Shown: positions 39,501 through 44,425 of the stretch, piece after piece
Layout: each line of letters begins with the position of its first letter
Numbering within the stretch: position 1 is the first letter of the stretch
Origin: an uncultured Barnesiella sp.
GTDB lineage: Bacteria > Bacteroidota > Bacteroidia > Bacteroidales > Barnesiellaceae
DNA: 64,000 nt
Reading direction: 5' to 3'
Assembly (NCBI GenBank): GCA_944320995.1
Contig: CALUJQ010000001.1
Location: 62,001-126,000, forward strand
The notes under the pieces: generated by a model
The model's input: only the letters and a program-made list of their open reading frames with translations
Database searches by the model: none
Told to the model about the DNA's origin: nothing
Position numbers and translations under genes: made by a program

Positions 39501-41212
39501 GCGGATACACGGTGCCTAAGGTCAGAAACGAGAAGAGTTATACCGATATTATCAATCTGGCTACCGACTGCGATGTTTTGGGAAACGTCCGGCTGTTTAC
39601 CGACAAGCCTCGGGGAAAAGACGGGACAGTCCGTCCCGACTACGGCTGTTTCGAAACTTGGAATACGGCAGCAGGAAAAATCGTGAACGTGAACGATAGC
39701 TACTATCCTCGATCCGGCAGTGTGGTTTATGTGGGCAAGGGAGGCGAGGTACGGCTTACCGATGCGCTCACGAGAGACTTTATTCCTTCGTACTTGTTGC
39801 TCCATCATGCCGCAGGGTTGCGCACGGGCAATCATGCTATTTCGCTCAACAACTTATCGATCGAGCGTGAATTCAGTCCGCTTATCGACAATACGACAGC
39901 TTCGTGGAGTATGGTGAGCCTTCCGTTCTCTCTTCAAGTGAGCGGCGGTACAATGTTGAACGGTATTACAATAGACGGGAAACCCGTGGAGTCGATACAG
40001 GTTGAAGATGACGCTGGCGGGGATAAGAACCTCTTATATCTGTATGGGTATGACGGAGAAAAGCGAGCCATGGATTTATATAGCGAAGTCGCTCCGCAGA
40101 ATAGTAAATATTGGATATTTGAGAATGATCAGTTAGGTGCGAATATAGGTTATCTGATGGCGACACCGTCGGCTTCCGATACGGTTATCGTGCGTTTCTC
40201 CAAATCTTCTTTGGCTTTGCCGGTTTATGAAGAGGCCGATACAGAAGGGAAGAGTGTTCTTCTGAGACAATATAACTTGAAAACGGTGAGCAATGGCCGG
40301 CCCCATTTTACTTATAAGGAGAATATGGGTTGGAATCTCTTCGGTATCCCTTATTTGTGTTCTTATACCACAGAGCGAATGAGTATAGACCATATACTTT
40401 ATACTTACGATTTGGCATCGCATAGCTTTGTTGCCGTAAACTCGTGGGAGGGTCATACGGTAGAACCATTCTCGGCAGTATTCACCCAAACGGCAACGGT
40501 GACAGAAACCGAAGAGTTGTCATTTGAAAAACCGACAATCCCGATAAATCCCCAGCCTGCACCTCCCGGTATCCAGTTGAGAATATCGGGTAGCAATCTC
40601 TCTGGGGGAAGTGACTGTGTATCGGTCGTTGCCGATGAGATAGACGGCGAGCCTATGAATTTCGATATGGGCAATGATGCGTTGAAGATGATGAGCTTCG
40701 ACCCGAGGATTCCTCAGATTTATGTCTATAACGATGAGGGAGTACGATTTGCCCGCACCCAAACGGCCGATATCGATGGTGAAACACCAGTGGGTATCTA
40801 TACGGGGGAACCGGGTGTTTATGAAATCTCGTTGACCGAGGAGTCGTTGACCGATCGCTATGAGGCTGTGATTCTCTCTGACAAGTCGAACGGGAGCAAA
40901 GTAGATTTGAAGCAGGCGTCATATAGCTTTACCACCGATGATCGGACGATGGAGTCGGGGCGGTTTACGCTTTCTTTTAAAGCGATTGACGAGGATTTAT
41001 TGCGCCCGATGTTCTATTCGCCGGATAAGCGGAAATTACGCATTGTCAATCTGAAAGGTGGCGAGACAATTAACATTTATGATGCGTTGGGCAGACAGTG
41101 TGCAAGCCACCGGGCTACGGAAAATGTCGAGGAACTCGAACTTGAATCGGGCGTCTATGTGGTGCGTATAGGAGCCGACCGTATCGTGAAAGGAAAAGTG
41201 GTAGTGAAATAA
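27548..41212 (+). CDS. Giant 4,554-residue T9SS-sorted beta-helix surface protein of fimbrial operon
   Basis: One uninterrupted frame of 13.7 kb. The signal peptide is long, about 44 residues, with an extended charged N-region (MLNEENIKDIDFKSHIS) before the hydrophobic core, cut at VEA with Gln at +1. The body has eight modules starting near residues 59, 502, 1056, 1462, 1993, 2420, 3283 and 3713. Each begins with LYV...DGSSW, then EVWVAxGTYxPT, a VYGGFRG turn, SGD, then GGGVY and N-rich right-handed beta-helix repeats, and ends DIGAYE. Residues about 2515-2905 insert a LamG-like domain into module 6. A C-terminal region (4032-4480) precedes a T9SS sorting domain (YDALGRQCASH, LESGVYVVRI, KGKVVVK). 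It is 15 nt from the preceding fimbrial gene. A tip or co-displayed adhesin is the best guess; no catalytic residues were recognised. Confidence 0.85.
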   Translation: MLNEENIKDIDFKSHISDWSRCMARWTGVLLVALLSLVNFPVEAQLNINPARPAFNLRRIYVSPDGSGSFDGSSWANAAKGSDLQMILRSTDMWNMTNSTLQIWVAAGTYIPTEPLSPGDERSASFVLDGSQVVVYGGFRGQVFNDLGDLVYAGETTLEERQYGNVYSGNRQEPWALTHQTIFSGDRLRNDDMGSHNTVSSLDPSQNTTRADNLNTVVTFDPSCVNVTLDGITVTGGSATTGNGGGVSLGGTSCGLQRCLFYFNFAAKGGAVYIRKNSGTDTQRCFVYNSVFVSNSALNLYGLGYGGGIYSEAGVIFNNLIYNNNGGGICTYDETSIVNNTIVNNQLYGIARPSDADVPGSSINISNTVVWSIDPLNHVGLKYMEALTDNVSNCAIIEWDESAGSGNISLLPYNDQVGSTPHFVSPTTNVGPILEPAYADLSSSFLLQQKSVLLSQAESSWMTTLETYYGTDVSYDIAGNPRVISKSLDIGAYQYQPVTGRNILYVRQLSDSEPALADGEVRDGSSWRLALQDVQMAIDELYSRNVVGEVWVAGGTYYPTATFTDESGVKGKTERYRSFIMRSGISVYGGFRGEIGDEGINDNTTRPRDPAHPESQWAFVNRTIFSGDVDQNDEAQRGWRWNESGQRWDQYYNRNSYHVVWFASEGFYERTTMYEAVVAKPLPVESTLDGVIVTGGCADYGERGESTRMGAGVYLTENGIVSNCIIYQNYALTRGGGVMMNNGGMLVYSLVFRNASPGVQVRNGLGGGVYILGNGTVFKSIITNNTSRIGGGVYIDEAEYNNPNYEASQENMYRGILVSSLISNNTASSDAGAVYFNKIGGITSSTIVKNYCSAVSSDQEGNSGGVVVDQYGVVYNTILWGNATLEHTRQFYGENGKTATASSPASIQIYNTALQNLSNTIWGVNTVTQKVYALADQNSKDQSTSSYSNNYPDFSNSVIDGVNVVDGAAGVYQTTEADIDGSQTLDNALRTIYGVQRWQPSEFSTLQRKGGTASEAPYVSYLPIEIQFYIPTADILDKAYVEPRTLGAFAAEKPSIQYSVIEDNGEKKLVIFVDPATDLDLSGASWDSPIISGNSAIEYLAGLPETEYPGCPREVWVKEGTINPIWKSIGNDRRTSSVVLRGGVSLYGGFNAKLTGTQGSTTVGETFVPEGSDVAEPMRNPVTFRTVFDGSLSGGNLYHVVSMSDDGIAVIDGFHIVNGNTSTGSSAIKTGGGILHESGTLYVRNCMIENNTSVNGAGVAMLDGAQKLVMTNTVVNNNTNTGLSSDAINAAVVFKNDARLNHCTIIHNNAPGICAIDGQLRLYNSVLWGNTSTGVIADDDLQITGGATYLDIRNNAIQYAPADWSVWDENIQLSVVAGDPLYPTFVNPTRSIGAVLSGYDTPLGGAARFEPTCESPLVIAGDESVVGDPDLILQADITGHNYLVGGAPDIGAYEATCLNPVGSVLYVRSGPVGTATSPQTTYFGAGDGSSWANAINGNAWYGFDDGLPHDEIDYDHDDPTDFITGLQYAVNEAYKASLIKDSSGDIAYKTLNYTSYQYSDKGNSASLLIPEGVDTTALVEVWVGEGEYTSPRGFFMREAVQVYGGFPQTGTPGKDERNPRIYNTVIQTMTTAEAAAIDNSNSINAYPYKFSMTRGAQGTNNYPTYELNTNYENANKTRRVLTQPYPYYEHNTALAGDVSTEKTNVALNPFSIETVWDGFIIQNGRTYIYHGKDGGAGVALRKNGRLENCIIRNNKNFAHGQSRGGGAFCNEGTFSNCSFFNNAMPVVNNTGREQYGGGVYVRYGTLYNCVFAGNSVSCNTASGALAEGQAVYIEVADFYNNTISDNSGKGAAIYCGYYFNDGAANIYNSIIYNNEGSVQIKAHSNVTMKTSNCCYPAGAISGTYNLTQENIINQSPLFVNRSAANKEDNDYRLQGTSPCINAGNNSPEGIVLPETDMDYTDRFKDCSIDIGAYEIDQSEPIMPALRTINGESVGVIYVTKTSNGKVDGSSWSDAACEAKLQKALNWAGYIIHNKDTYASGRYADITRIQVYIASGTYYPTDVILPDQPRTASFIIPAGIEVYGGFSGVSDDETAEERDLRLNRTFFSGMIGSTKEENAYRVVTFGMKQHKNNATAPVEGAAYYDDPNPEIALLDGVFIIDGNANHPSDVDWQSGGGVKVTANGLLRNCAVFNCEASDKGGGVYLAPEGRITGSVVYKNIGANGGGIYADNASMVVNCTVVDNMTTSNGVGGGISIGEKPIVVNSIFWLNDSGNGKNIYGNMSQQVDTTFTGYRYQNYIFNHCAVEGLKVIGFGNLALTSTNDNVSTIVGLSTPGFTSPENNDYTLKRTSSLIRSGIEVNQPDAPLMQALHLAQFDLLNTDRFYLGSSLRDYFDVGAFSYNGSTAIDPAGNTEAEHGADGIYRLYVSQTSQGLANGRSWRNALGDIQEALDYFANEANFANDPNASSRRCEVWVSKGTYNPRTAVRENEWGTSFILNRYSSIYGGFRGSNLPYYESWIEPFKIDPAKRIDASGSWDGENYCYTLGTDGMITFYPDVKALSDEPSSWFLHFMTDELSASAPTVTVNGFQLPDELVLPVIVTDSTTEYVYDLRYLAIGNTDPETAPRIESVRIEGLPAGTIIYDATIDNRKSSTVIATEIVSTQILSASTGTSYAPVVDMNNLTWATRGSSYISYINSYAAAGNSSGEYGMQYCENGSFASINISNNRAVSLINRSKSYNPYLSAYFRFPQAVKYEKANASSRFLHATIQFSSLDVQVKTKQIRVQLYSTTGLRKSLIINNPSAIEANVQYELTIDLRTNKAYVNGAVIESVSFETDLLADGDMLSVMTVAPYYNGNASYISIISDISIDNTDQTGKNTSSNDIDIVTEDKTQSIPASSQYYEGEAFINERPRQDWNGNGILEDFEYSNETILSGDIGGGEGNSHVAYYEDAGAVRRVVLDGVKLTKGHAYCTNHGGGALCALAPVTLRNCQLLLNSADFGGGAVYASDIEIYGSILGGNEAPGKSGGGVYLREGGRSRIVNTVIYNNTAAMGSAYYAESGTESQLINNTIVRNAYAENVSGSITSGSTVYTASMTGNSLTNTVIWGNDDVERINIENWKIVTSAADVDETTGVFEVFLDQANNAVMGPRFGFPSDYSGAENYFAMADFSLPSLSALVNRGTNGGTRKLDTQIEMNPDGTVKSETITIGPVVLDGSGEGYYAAQNALGRENVPDTLHAKWRITKEPESYHVIKKDGIDMIDVKEWKEGIIDIGAYEYESVSLTPFGGNILYVKSTEVVSDKENNGETWERATSNIHQALEVLLLSPNKKDKYIKIAAGEYVPFLKDENGGYSFVLSNVEVENLNNTTKSLTLRGGYPENLSGTDVFMDNLRDPILYPTYISGNRNDSKHLIYVDKSMDTAGENNAIAPVSIEGFTFFGGNASDATGEGSTGAAIYAANGNTTIRNCSFMSNKAAGATGAAVYLNKGNIYNTVFHSNEAWGIALNGTGNIISNTIADNTKGGLYARGASSVEPLQVYNNIFWRNYTSAIPTTDDLNHQIDVENATLYSNAVQVDDAVAEIPNATYVYWNTTSNVVLGDKAATLNKTLSSDNESMSYGPRFEAPDAGSPLEKSYSIRPGRKLINTGFRYMTGSAYNKEENDKWYSDLFAYYPFGSIDEPLAPGDSLAVISFVDAGGNRRIAGNSIDIGAYEYQRLFYPNLYVKPDGFGLGSSWDDAMGDLQEAIYSAYYSGDPDESGTYGTVWVAGGDYILPTSLQWMANVKVYGGFRGTNETELTQRQGLLAQNAPQSILSVEAEGAPVVFSDNDTAAGTVVENWAELNGFYIKGSKNSPAVIVADSFAIVNSVIYDNVNPDGAVVETGGLLYNVLLHDNVAAAGSTVVLGNKAAAIHVTAAGEGAQISGTGRIINTINGTATLLSGEAYAPLYVGDYIPQDTHLRYQLSDQKDEALFGIGLLQESGVDSEGNPVTTIGGYTVPKVRNEKSYTDIINLATDCDVLGNVRLFTDKPRGKDGTVRPDYGCFETWNTAAGKIVNVNDSYYPRSGSVVYVGKGGEVRLTDALTRDFIPSYLLLHHAAGLRTGNHAISLNNLSIEREFSPLIDNTTASWSMVSLPFSLQVSGGTMLNGITIDGKPVESIQVEDDAGGDKNLLYLYGYDGEKRAMDLYSEVAPQNSKYWIFENDQLGANIGYLMATPSASDTVIVRFSKSSLALPVYEEADTEGKSVLLRQYNLKTVSNGRPHFTYKENMGWNLFGIPYLCSYTTERMSIDHILYTYDLASHSFVAVNSWEGHTVEPFSAVFTQTATVTETEELSFEKPTIPINPQPAPPGIQLRISGSNLSGGSDCVSVVADEIDGEPMNFDMGNDALKMMSFDPRIPQIYVYNDEGVRFARTQTADIDGETPVGIYTGEPGVYEISLTEESLTDRYEAVILSDKSNGSKVDLKQASYSFTTDDRTMESGRFTLSFKAIDEDLLRPMFYSPDKRKLRIVNLKGGETINIYDALGRQCASHRATENVEELELESGVYVVRIGADRIVKGKVVVK
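27722..39640 (+). repeat. Eight tandem coding modules inside the giant beta-helix gene
   Basis: Modules start near 27722, 29051, 30715, 31933, 33526, 34807, 37396 and 38686, mostly 1.0-1.7 kb long; the sixth is 2.6 kb because of an insertion. They are recognised by the LYV...DGSSW start, the YGGF turn and the DIGAYE end. DNA identity between modules looks low, so they are old duplications, not recent slippage copies. Confidence 0.8.
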
Positions 41213-41245
41213 AATACAACGGAGTTTCTCCCCGTTGGGGTTGTG

Positions 41246-41290
41246 ATGGGCAAATGGAATCGTGAATTTTCATTTGCCCATGTGTTTATT
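41246..41290 (+). terminator. Terminator of the fimbrial operon
   Basis: Perfect 11-bp stem ATGGGCAAATG (41246-41256) and CATTTGCCCAT (41271-41281), loop 14 nt, then GTGTTTATT. A shorter hairpin CAACGG-n9-CCGTTG lies just before it. Confidence 0.65.
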
Positions 41291-41338
41291 CCCGATAGGA
41301 GTGGTTCGGCAAAGACGACCTTGAAAACGTTGTTCCCG

Positions 41339-41536
41339 TTTGCCTCTGCTCTTATCTTTCGCTATCTTTGGATAAGACAGGATGCGGCTCGGCATAGTCA
41401 AATTTGAAAACTGTGTTTTCATTTGTCTCTGCACTCGCCTTTCGCTATCTTTGGATAAGATAGGATGCGGCTCGGCATAGTCAAATTTGAAAACTGTGTT
41501 TTCATTTGTCTCTGCACTCGCCTTTCACTATCTTTG
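41339..41536 (+). repeat. Tandem promoter-cassette array B upstream of the esterase gene (three 83-bp units)
   Basis: Three units of the same repeat as at 16957-17155. Here all three have perfect boxes: TTTG at 41339, 41422 and 41505, and TATCTTTG at 41363-41370, 41446-41453 and 41529-41536, each pair separated by exactly 20 nt. The period is exactly 83 bp. The inter-promoter part carries GATAAGATAGGATGCGG, CTCGGCATAGTC and the dyad TGAAAAC-TGT-GTTTTCA. The last -7 box ends 16 nt before the ATG of the next gene, so its 5' UTR is only about 10 nt. Confidence 0.88.
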
Positions 41537-41552
41537 TAAAAAATAGTGTCAC

Positions 41553-42374
41553 ATGCAAAAATATGTCTTTTTCATCTTTCTCTTTTCCCTGTTTCCAAAT
41601 ATGGCAGGAGCTGTTTCGCCTGCAACGTACAAACAGGTGAATGATATACCGTATCGTACCGAGGGAAATCCTTATGCGTTATCGCGTTGCAAGATCGACC
41701 TTTATTATCCGGTAGGAGTCTCGGGATTTGCTACCTTGGTATGGTTTCACGGAGGAGGTTTGACCGGTGGCGAGAAATTCGTCCCAGCCGAGTTGAAGGA
41801 TGCAGGCTTGGCGGTTGTGGCGGTGAACTATCGGCTGTTGTGCGATTCGGCTACGCTCGATGATTGTATCGACGATGCCGCAGCTGCCGTCGCTTGGACA
41901 TTCAACCACATCGGCGAGTATGGTGGCGACCGGCGTAAAATTTTTGTGACGGGGCATTCGGCCGGAGGTTATCTCACCGGTATGGTGGGGCTGGATAAAC
42001 GCTGGTTGGCGGCCTATGGTATCGATGCCGATTCGATTGCCGGATTGTTGCCGTTGAGTGGGCATGCCATTAGTCATTTTGCCTATCGCAAGCAATTGGG
42101 AATGAAAGATACCCAGCCCAGCATCGACCGGTATGCTCCTATCTATTATGTGCGGCCCGATGCTCCTCCGTTCATCATCGTTTCGGGCGATCGTGAAATG
42201 GAGATGTTGGGCCGTTATGAGGAAAATGCCTATTTGTGGCGCATGCTCAAAGTGGTGGGGCATCCCTATGTACACATTTATGAGTTGGACGGGTATAACC
42301 ATGGAGACATGGTTTCGCCGGCTTTCCATATCGTTAAGAATGAAGTGAAAGCATTGTTGAAACGGCAGAAATAG
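41553..42374 (+). CDS. Exported alpha/beta-hydrolase (esterase/lipase-like)
   Basis: A 273-residue protein with signal peptide MQKYVFFIFLFSLFPNMAGA. It has the oxyanion-hole motif HGGG at residue 66, the nucleophile elbow GHSAGG (Ser136), a candidate acidic residue in IIVSGDREM and the catalytic His in DGYNHGDM near residue 255. This is the BD-FAE/hormone-sensitive-lipase-like group of small esterases. It is probably periplasmic. Substrate cannot be read from the sequence. It is driven by promoter array B and runs into the HAD gene 7 nt downstream. Confidence 0.87.
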   Translation: MQKYVFFIFLFSLFPNMAGAVSPATYKQVNDIPYRTEGNPYALSRCKIDLYYPVGVSGFATLVWFHGGGLTGGEKFVPAELKDAGLAVVAVNYRLLCDSATLDDCIDDAAAAVAWTFNHIGEYGGDRRKIFVTGHSAGGYLTGMVGLDKRWLAAYGIDADSIAGLLPLSGHAISHFAYRKQLGMKDTQPSIDRYAPIYYVRPDAPPFIIVSGDREMEMLGRYEENAYLWRMLKVVGHPYVHIYELDGYNHGDMVSPAFHIVKNEVKALLKRQK

Positions 42375-42381
42375 AGCGATT

Positions 42382-43098
42382 ATGTCTATGTTATTGCCAT
42401 ATAAGGTCTTGTTTATCGATTTGGACGATACGATATGGGATTTTAGGGCCAATTCCATGTTGGCGTTACGACAGGTTTACGATGAACTTGCCTTGTCGAA
42501 GGAGATTCCCGATTATGACCGGTTCAAAACGTTGTACATGGCTGCGAATAGAGAATTGTGGGAGGCCTATCATCATAACCGGATAACGAAAGATTTCCTG
42601 ATTGTCGAGCGTTTTTCCCGCCCGTTTCGCGAGATGGGAAACTCGGTGTCGGACGATAGAGAGTTTCTCATGTTGTTGAACGACCGTTATCTCGATATTT
42701 TGGCTCGGCAAAAAAATCTGGTGCCGGGAGCTGCCGATTTACTGGATTACCTTACCGCACAGGGTTATCGGTTGTATATATTGAGTAATGGTTTTGCCGA
42801 GGTGCAGTCTCGCAAATTGGAGTCGGCCGGGATTTCAGGCTATTTCAGGCGGTTGATTCTTTCCGATGAGATAGGAGTTACCAAGCCCGACCGCCGGTTG
42901 TTCGATTATGCATTGCAACAAGTGGGGGCTGAAGCTTCGGAAACGCTTATCGTGGGAGATAATTATGACGCCGATATATTGGGGGCGATAAATGCGGGGT
43001 GGGGAACCATCTATTTCAACCGTGATAACTTGCCGATTACCGGATTACAACCCGACTATGTAGTTACGGCATTGAGCGATATAAAACAGATTCTTTGA
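42382..43098 (+). CDS. YjjG-family HAD phosphatase (noncanonical pyrimidine nucleotidase-like)
   Basis: A 238-residue cytoplasmic HAD hydrolase. Motif I is FIDLDDTIWDF (Asp13, Asp15), motif II LSNGF near residue 133, motif III the Lys in GVTKPDRRLF near 168, and motif IV VGDNYDADILGA near 192. DLDDTLWDF-type motif I with a helical cap is typical of YjjG nucleotidases, which remove damaged pyrimidine nucleotides. It starts 7 nt after the esterase stop, so the two share promoter array B although no pathway links them. Confidence 0.88.
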   Translation: MSMLLPYKVLFIDLDDTIWDFRANSMLALRQVYDELALSKEIPDYDRFKTLYMAANRELWEAYHHNRITKDFLIVERFSRPFREMGNSVSDDREFLMLLNDRYLDILARQKNLVPGAADLLDYLTAQGYRLYILSNGFAEVQSRKLESAGISGYFRRLILSDEIGVTKPDRRLFDYALQQVGAEASETLIVGDNYDADILGAINAGWGTIYFNRDNLPITGLQPDYVVTALSDIKQIL

Positions 43099-43128
43099 GG
43101 ACTCTCTTTTTTGTTGACGAGTGGGTCC

Positions 43129-43758
43129 TTAGCCTTTGCGCAGTTCTTCTCTCCGGGCTTTCTCCTCTTCCCAGTCGAACGACCGTTGCCGGTCGGCCTC
43201 GGTGACGGGCCGCAACACCTTGCAGGGATTCCCGCCGGCCACGACATTGGCCGGAATGTCGCTTGTAACTACGCTGCCGGCCGCGATAATCGTGTTGTCG
43301 CCGATGGTTACTCCCGGAGCGATGGAGACGCCGGCGCAAATCCATACATTGTTGCCGATGGTGATGGGCCATGCATATTCGAGCCATTCGTTCCTCCGTT
43401 CCACGTCGGTGGGATGCCCGGCCGTATAAAGTCCCACGTTGGGTGCGATAAGCACGTTGTCGCCGATGGTGATGGGTGCCTCGTCGAGCATGATGCAGTT
43501 GTAGTTGGCAAAGAAGTTCTTCCCTACATGAATGTTGTGCCCGTAGTCGCAAAAAAATGGCGATACGATTGTGAATCGTTCGGGCGTGGTACCGATGATT
43601 TGGCGGAGCAAGTGCTCGCGCTCTTCGGTTTGCGAGGGGCGCAGCCGGTAATTCAATTCAAACAGTTTGTCTCGGGTTGCCTGCAATTGTACGAGTAGTT
43701 CGGGAGCTGTCGCATCGTACAACAGGCCGCTCTCCATTTTTTCTTGTTCGGTCATCAT
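43129..43758 (-). CDS. Maltose/galactoside O-acetyltransferase-like hexapeptide protein
   Basis: A left-handed beta-helix acetyltransferase of about 209 residues using acetyl-CoA. Hexapeptide repeats (ITIGDNVLIAPNVGL, ITIGNNVWICAGVSIAPG, VTIGDNTIIAAGSVV) and the catalytic His in TAGHPTD are clear. An N-terminal Mac domain (MTEQEKMESGLLYDAT) matches Maa/LacA. I place the start at ATG 43758 (a second ATG is at 43755); GTG 43773 would overlap the upstream YigZ gene. It is 4 nt after YigZ, so the two are co-transcribed. The acceptor sugar is unknown. Confidence 0.9.
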   Translation of the reverse strand: MMTEQEKMESGLLYDATAPELLVQLQATRDKLFELNYRLRPSQTEEREHLLRQIIGTTPERFTIVSPFFCDYGHNIHVGKNFFANYNCIMLDEAPITIGDNVLIAPNVGLYTAGHPTDVERRNEWLEYAWPITIGNNVWICAGVSIAPGVTIGDNTIIAAGSVVTSDIPANVVAGGNPCKVLRPVTEADRQRSFDWEEEKARREELRKG

Positions 43759-43762
43759 TGGG

Positions 43763-44365
43763 TTATTGTTCACTTAGAAAGTATAGGCCGTCGATTTTCG
43801 ACAGCCGGTTTTTTAAATTTTCCATGAGCGAACGGCGTATGCGCAGGGTCATTTCACAATCCATTTCAAACAGTTGCGAAATGATCGTGGGGTTTTCTTC
43901 TTTGACAATGCGCATGACTTCGTTCATGAGGGGGTATTCAAATCCGAAACGCACTTCGTCTTCGACCTGCCGTTCTACGATTTCATTGGCGGCAATGGCT
44001 TCGGCGGCAGCTTCGCGGTAGGCGACGATGAGCCCGCTTGTGCCCAATTTGATACCGCCGAAATAGCGTACGACGACAATGAGTATATCGGTCAGACCGG
44101 CCGAATTGATTTGTCCGAGAATAGGTTTCCCGGCTGTTCCCGAGGGCTCGCCGTTGTCGTTTGAGCGGAAGTCCTTGCGTTCGTGCCCCAGCATATAGGC
44201 CCAGCACACGTGGCGCGCGTCGTAATACTCTTTTTGATATTTTTCGAGTTGTGTTTTCACCTCTTCGACCGATACGACGGGAATGGCAAAAGCGAGGAAT
44301 TTACTCATCTTCTCTTTGTAAATTCCCTCCGAAGTGCGCGATATGGTCAGGTAGGTATCGTCCAT
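43763..44365 (-). CDS. IMPACT/YigZ family protein
   Basis: A 200-residue protein with the UPF0029/IMPACT signature: HVCWAYMLG near residue 52, NDNGEPSGTAGKPIL near 70 and VVVRYFGGIKLGTSGLIVAYR near 95, broken across those positions, plus a C-terminal DUF1949-like domain. YigZ proteins are linked to translation stress, with unclear biochemistry. ATG 44365 (MDDTYLTISR) is chosen because the longer frame runs through the promoter and terminator. It is the first gene of a two-gene unit with the acetyltransferase. Confidence 0.92.
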   Translation of the reverse strand: MDDTYLTISRTSEGIYKEKMSKFLAFAIPVVSVEEVKTQLEKYQKEYYDARHVCWAYMLGHERKDFRSNDNGEPSGTAGKPILGQINSAGLTDILIVVVRYFGGIKLGTSGLIVAYREAAAEAIAANEIVERQVEDEVRFGFEYPLMNEVMRIVKEENPTIISQLFEMDCEMTLRIRRSLMENLKNRLSKIDGLYFLSEQ

Positions 44366-44372
44366 ATAAAGC

Positions 44373-44409
44373 AAAAAGAGCTTACTTCTTGCAAAAGTAA
44401 GCCCTTTTT
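44373..44409 (-). terminator. Terminator of the cydAB operon
   Basis: Read on the minus strand, AAAAAGGGCTTACTT pairs with AAGTAAGCTCTTTTT (one mismatch) and ends in a T run. It starts 17 nt after the cydB stop. Confidence 0.8.
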
Positions 44410-44423
44410 GGCGAATACGCAAG
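44392..44423 (-). promoter_or_regulatory. Promoter of yigZ-acetyltransferase embedded in the cydB terminator
   Basis: Minus-strand TACTTTTG (44399 down to 44392) fits the -7 box, with CTTG at the -33 position 20 nt upstream. The -7 box lies inside the left arm and loop of the cydB terminator hairpin. Confidence 0.5.
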
Positions 44424-44425
44424 TG

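Noticed and set aside
27548..41212. Artefactual fusion of several genes in the giant frame
   Set aside because: The frame is continuous with no second signal peptide, internal promoter or terminator, and module borders share the same DIGAYE-to-LYV junction.
16957..41536. A 24-kb composite mobile element bounded by the two repeat arrays
   Set aside because: The segment holds core genes (obgE, pgeF) and there is no transposase, integrase or target duplication; the arrays look like promoter repeats, not element ends.
43099..43128. Bidirectional terminator between the HAD gene and the acetyltransferase gene
   Set aside because: Only a 5-bp AGGAC/GTCCT pairing with bulges is present; too weak to report.
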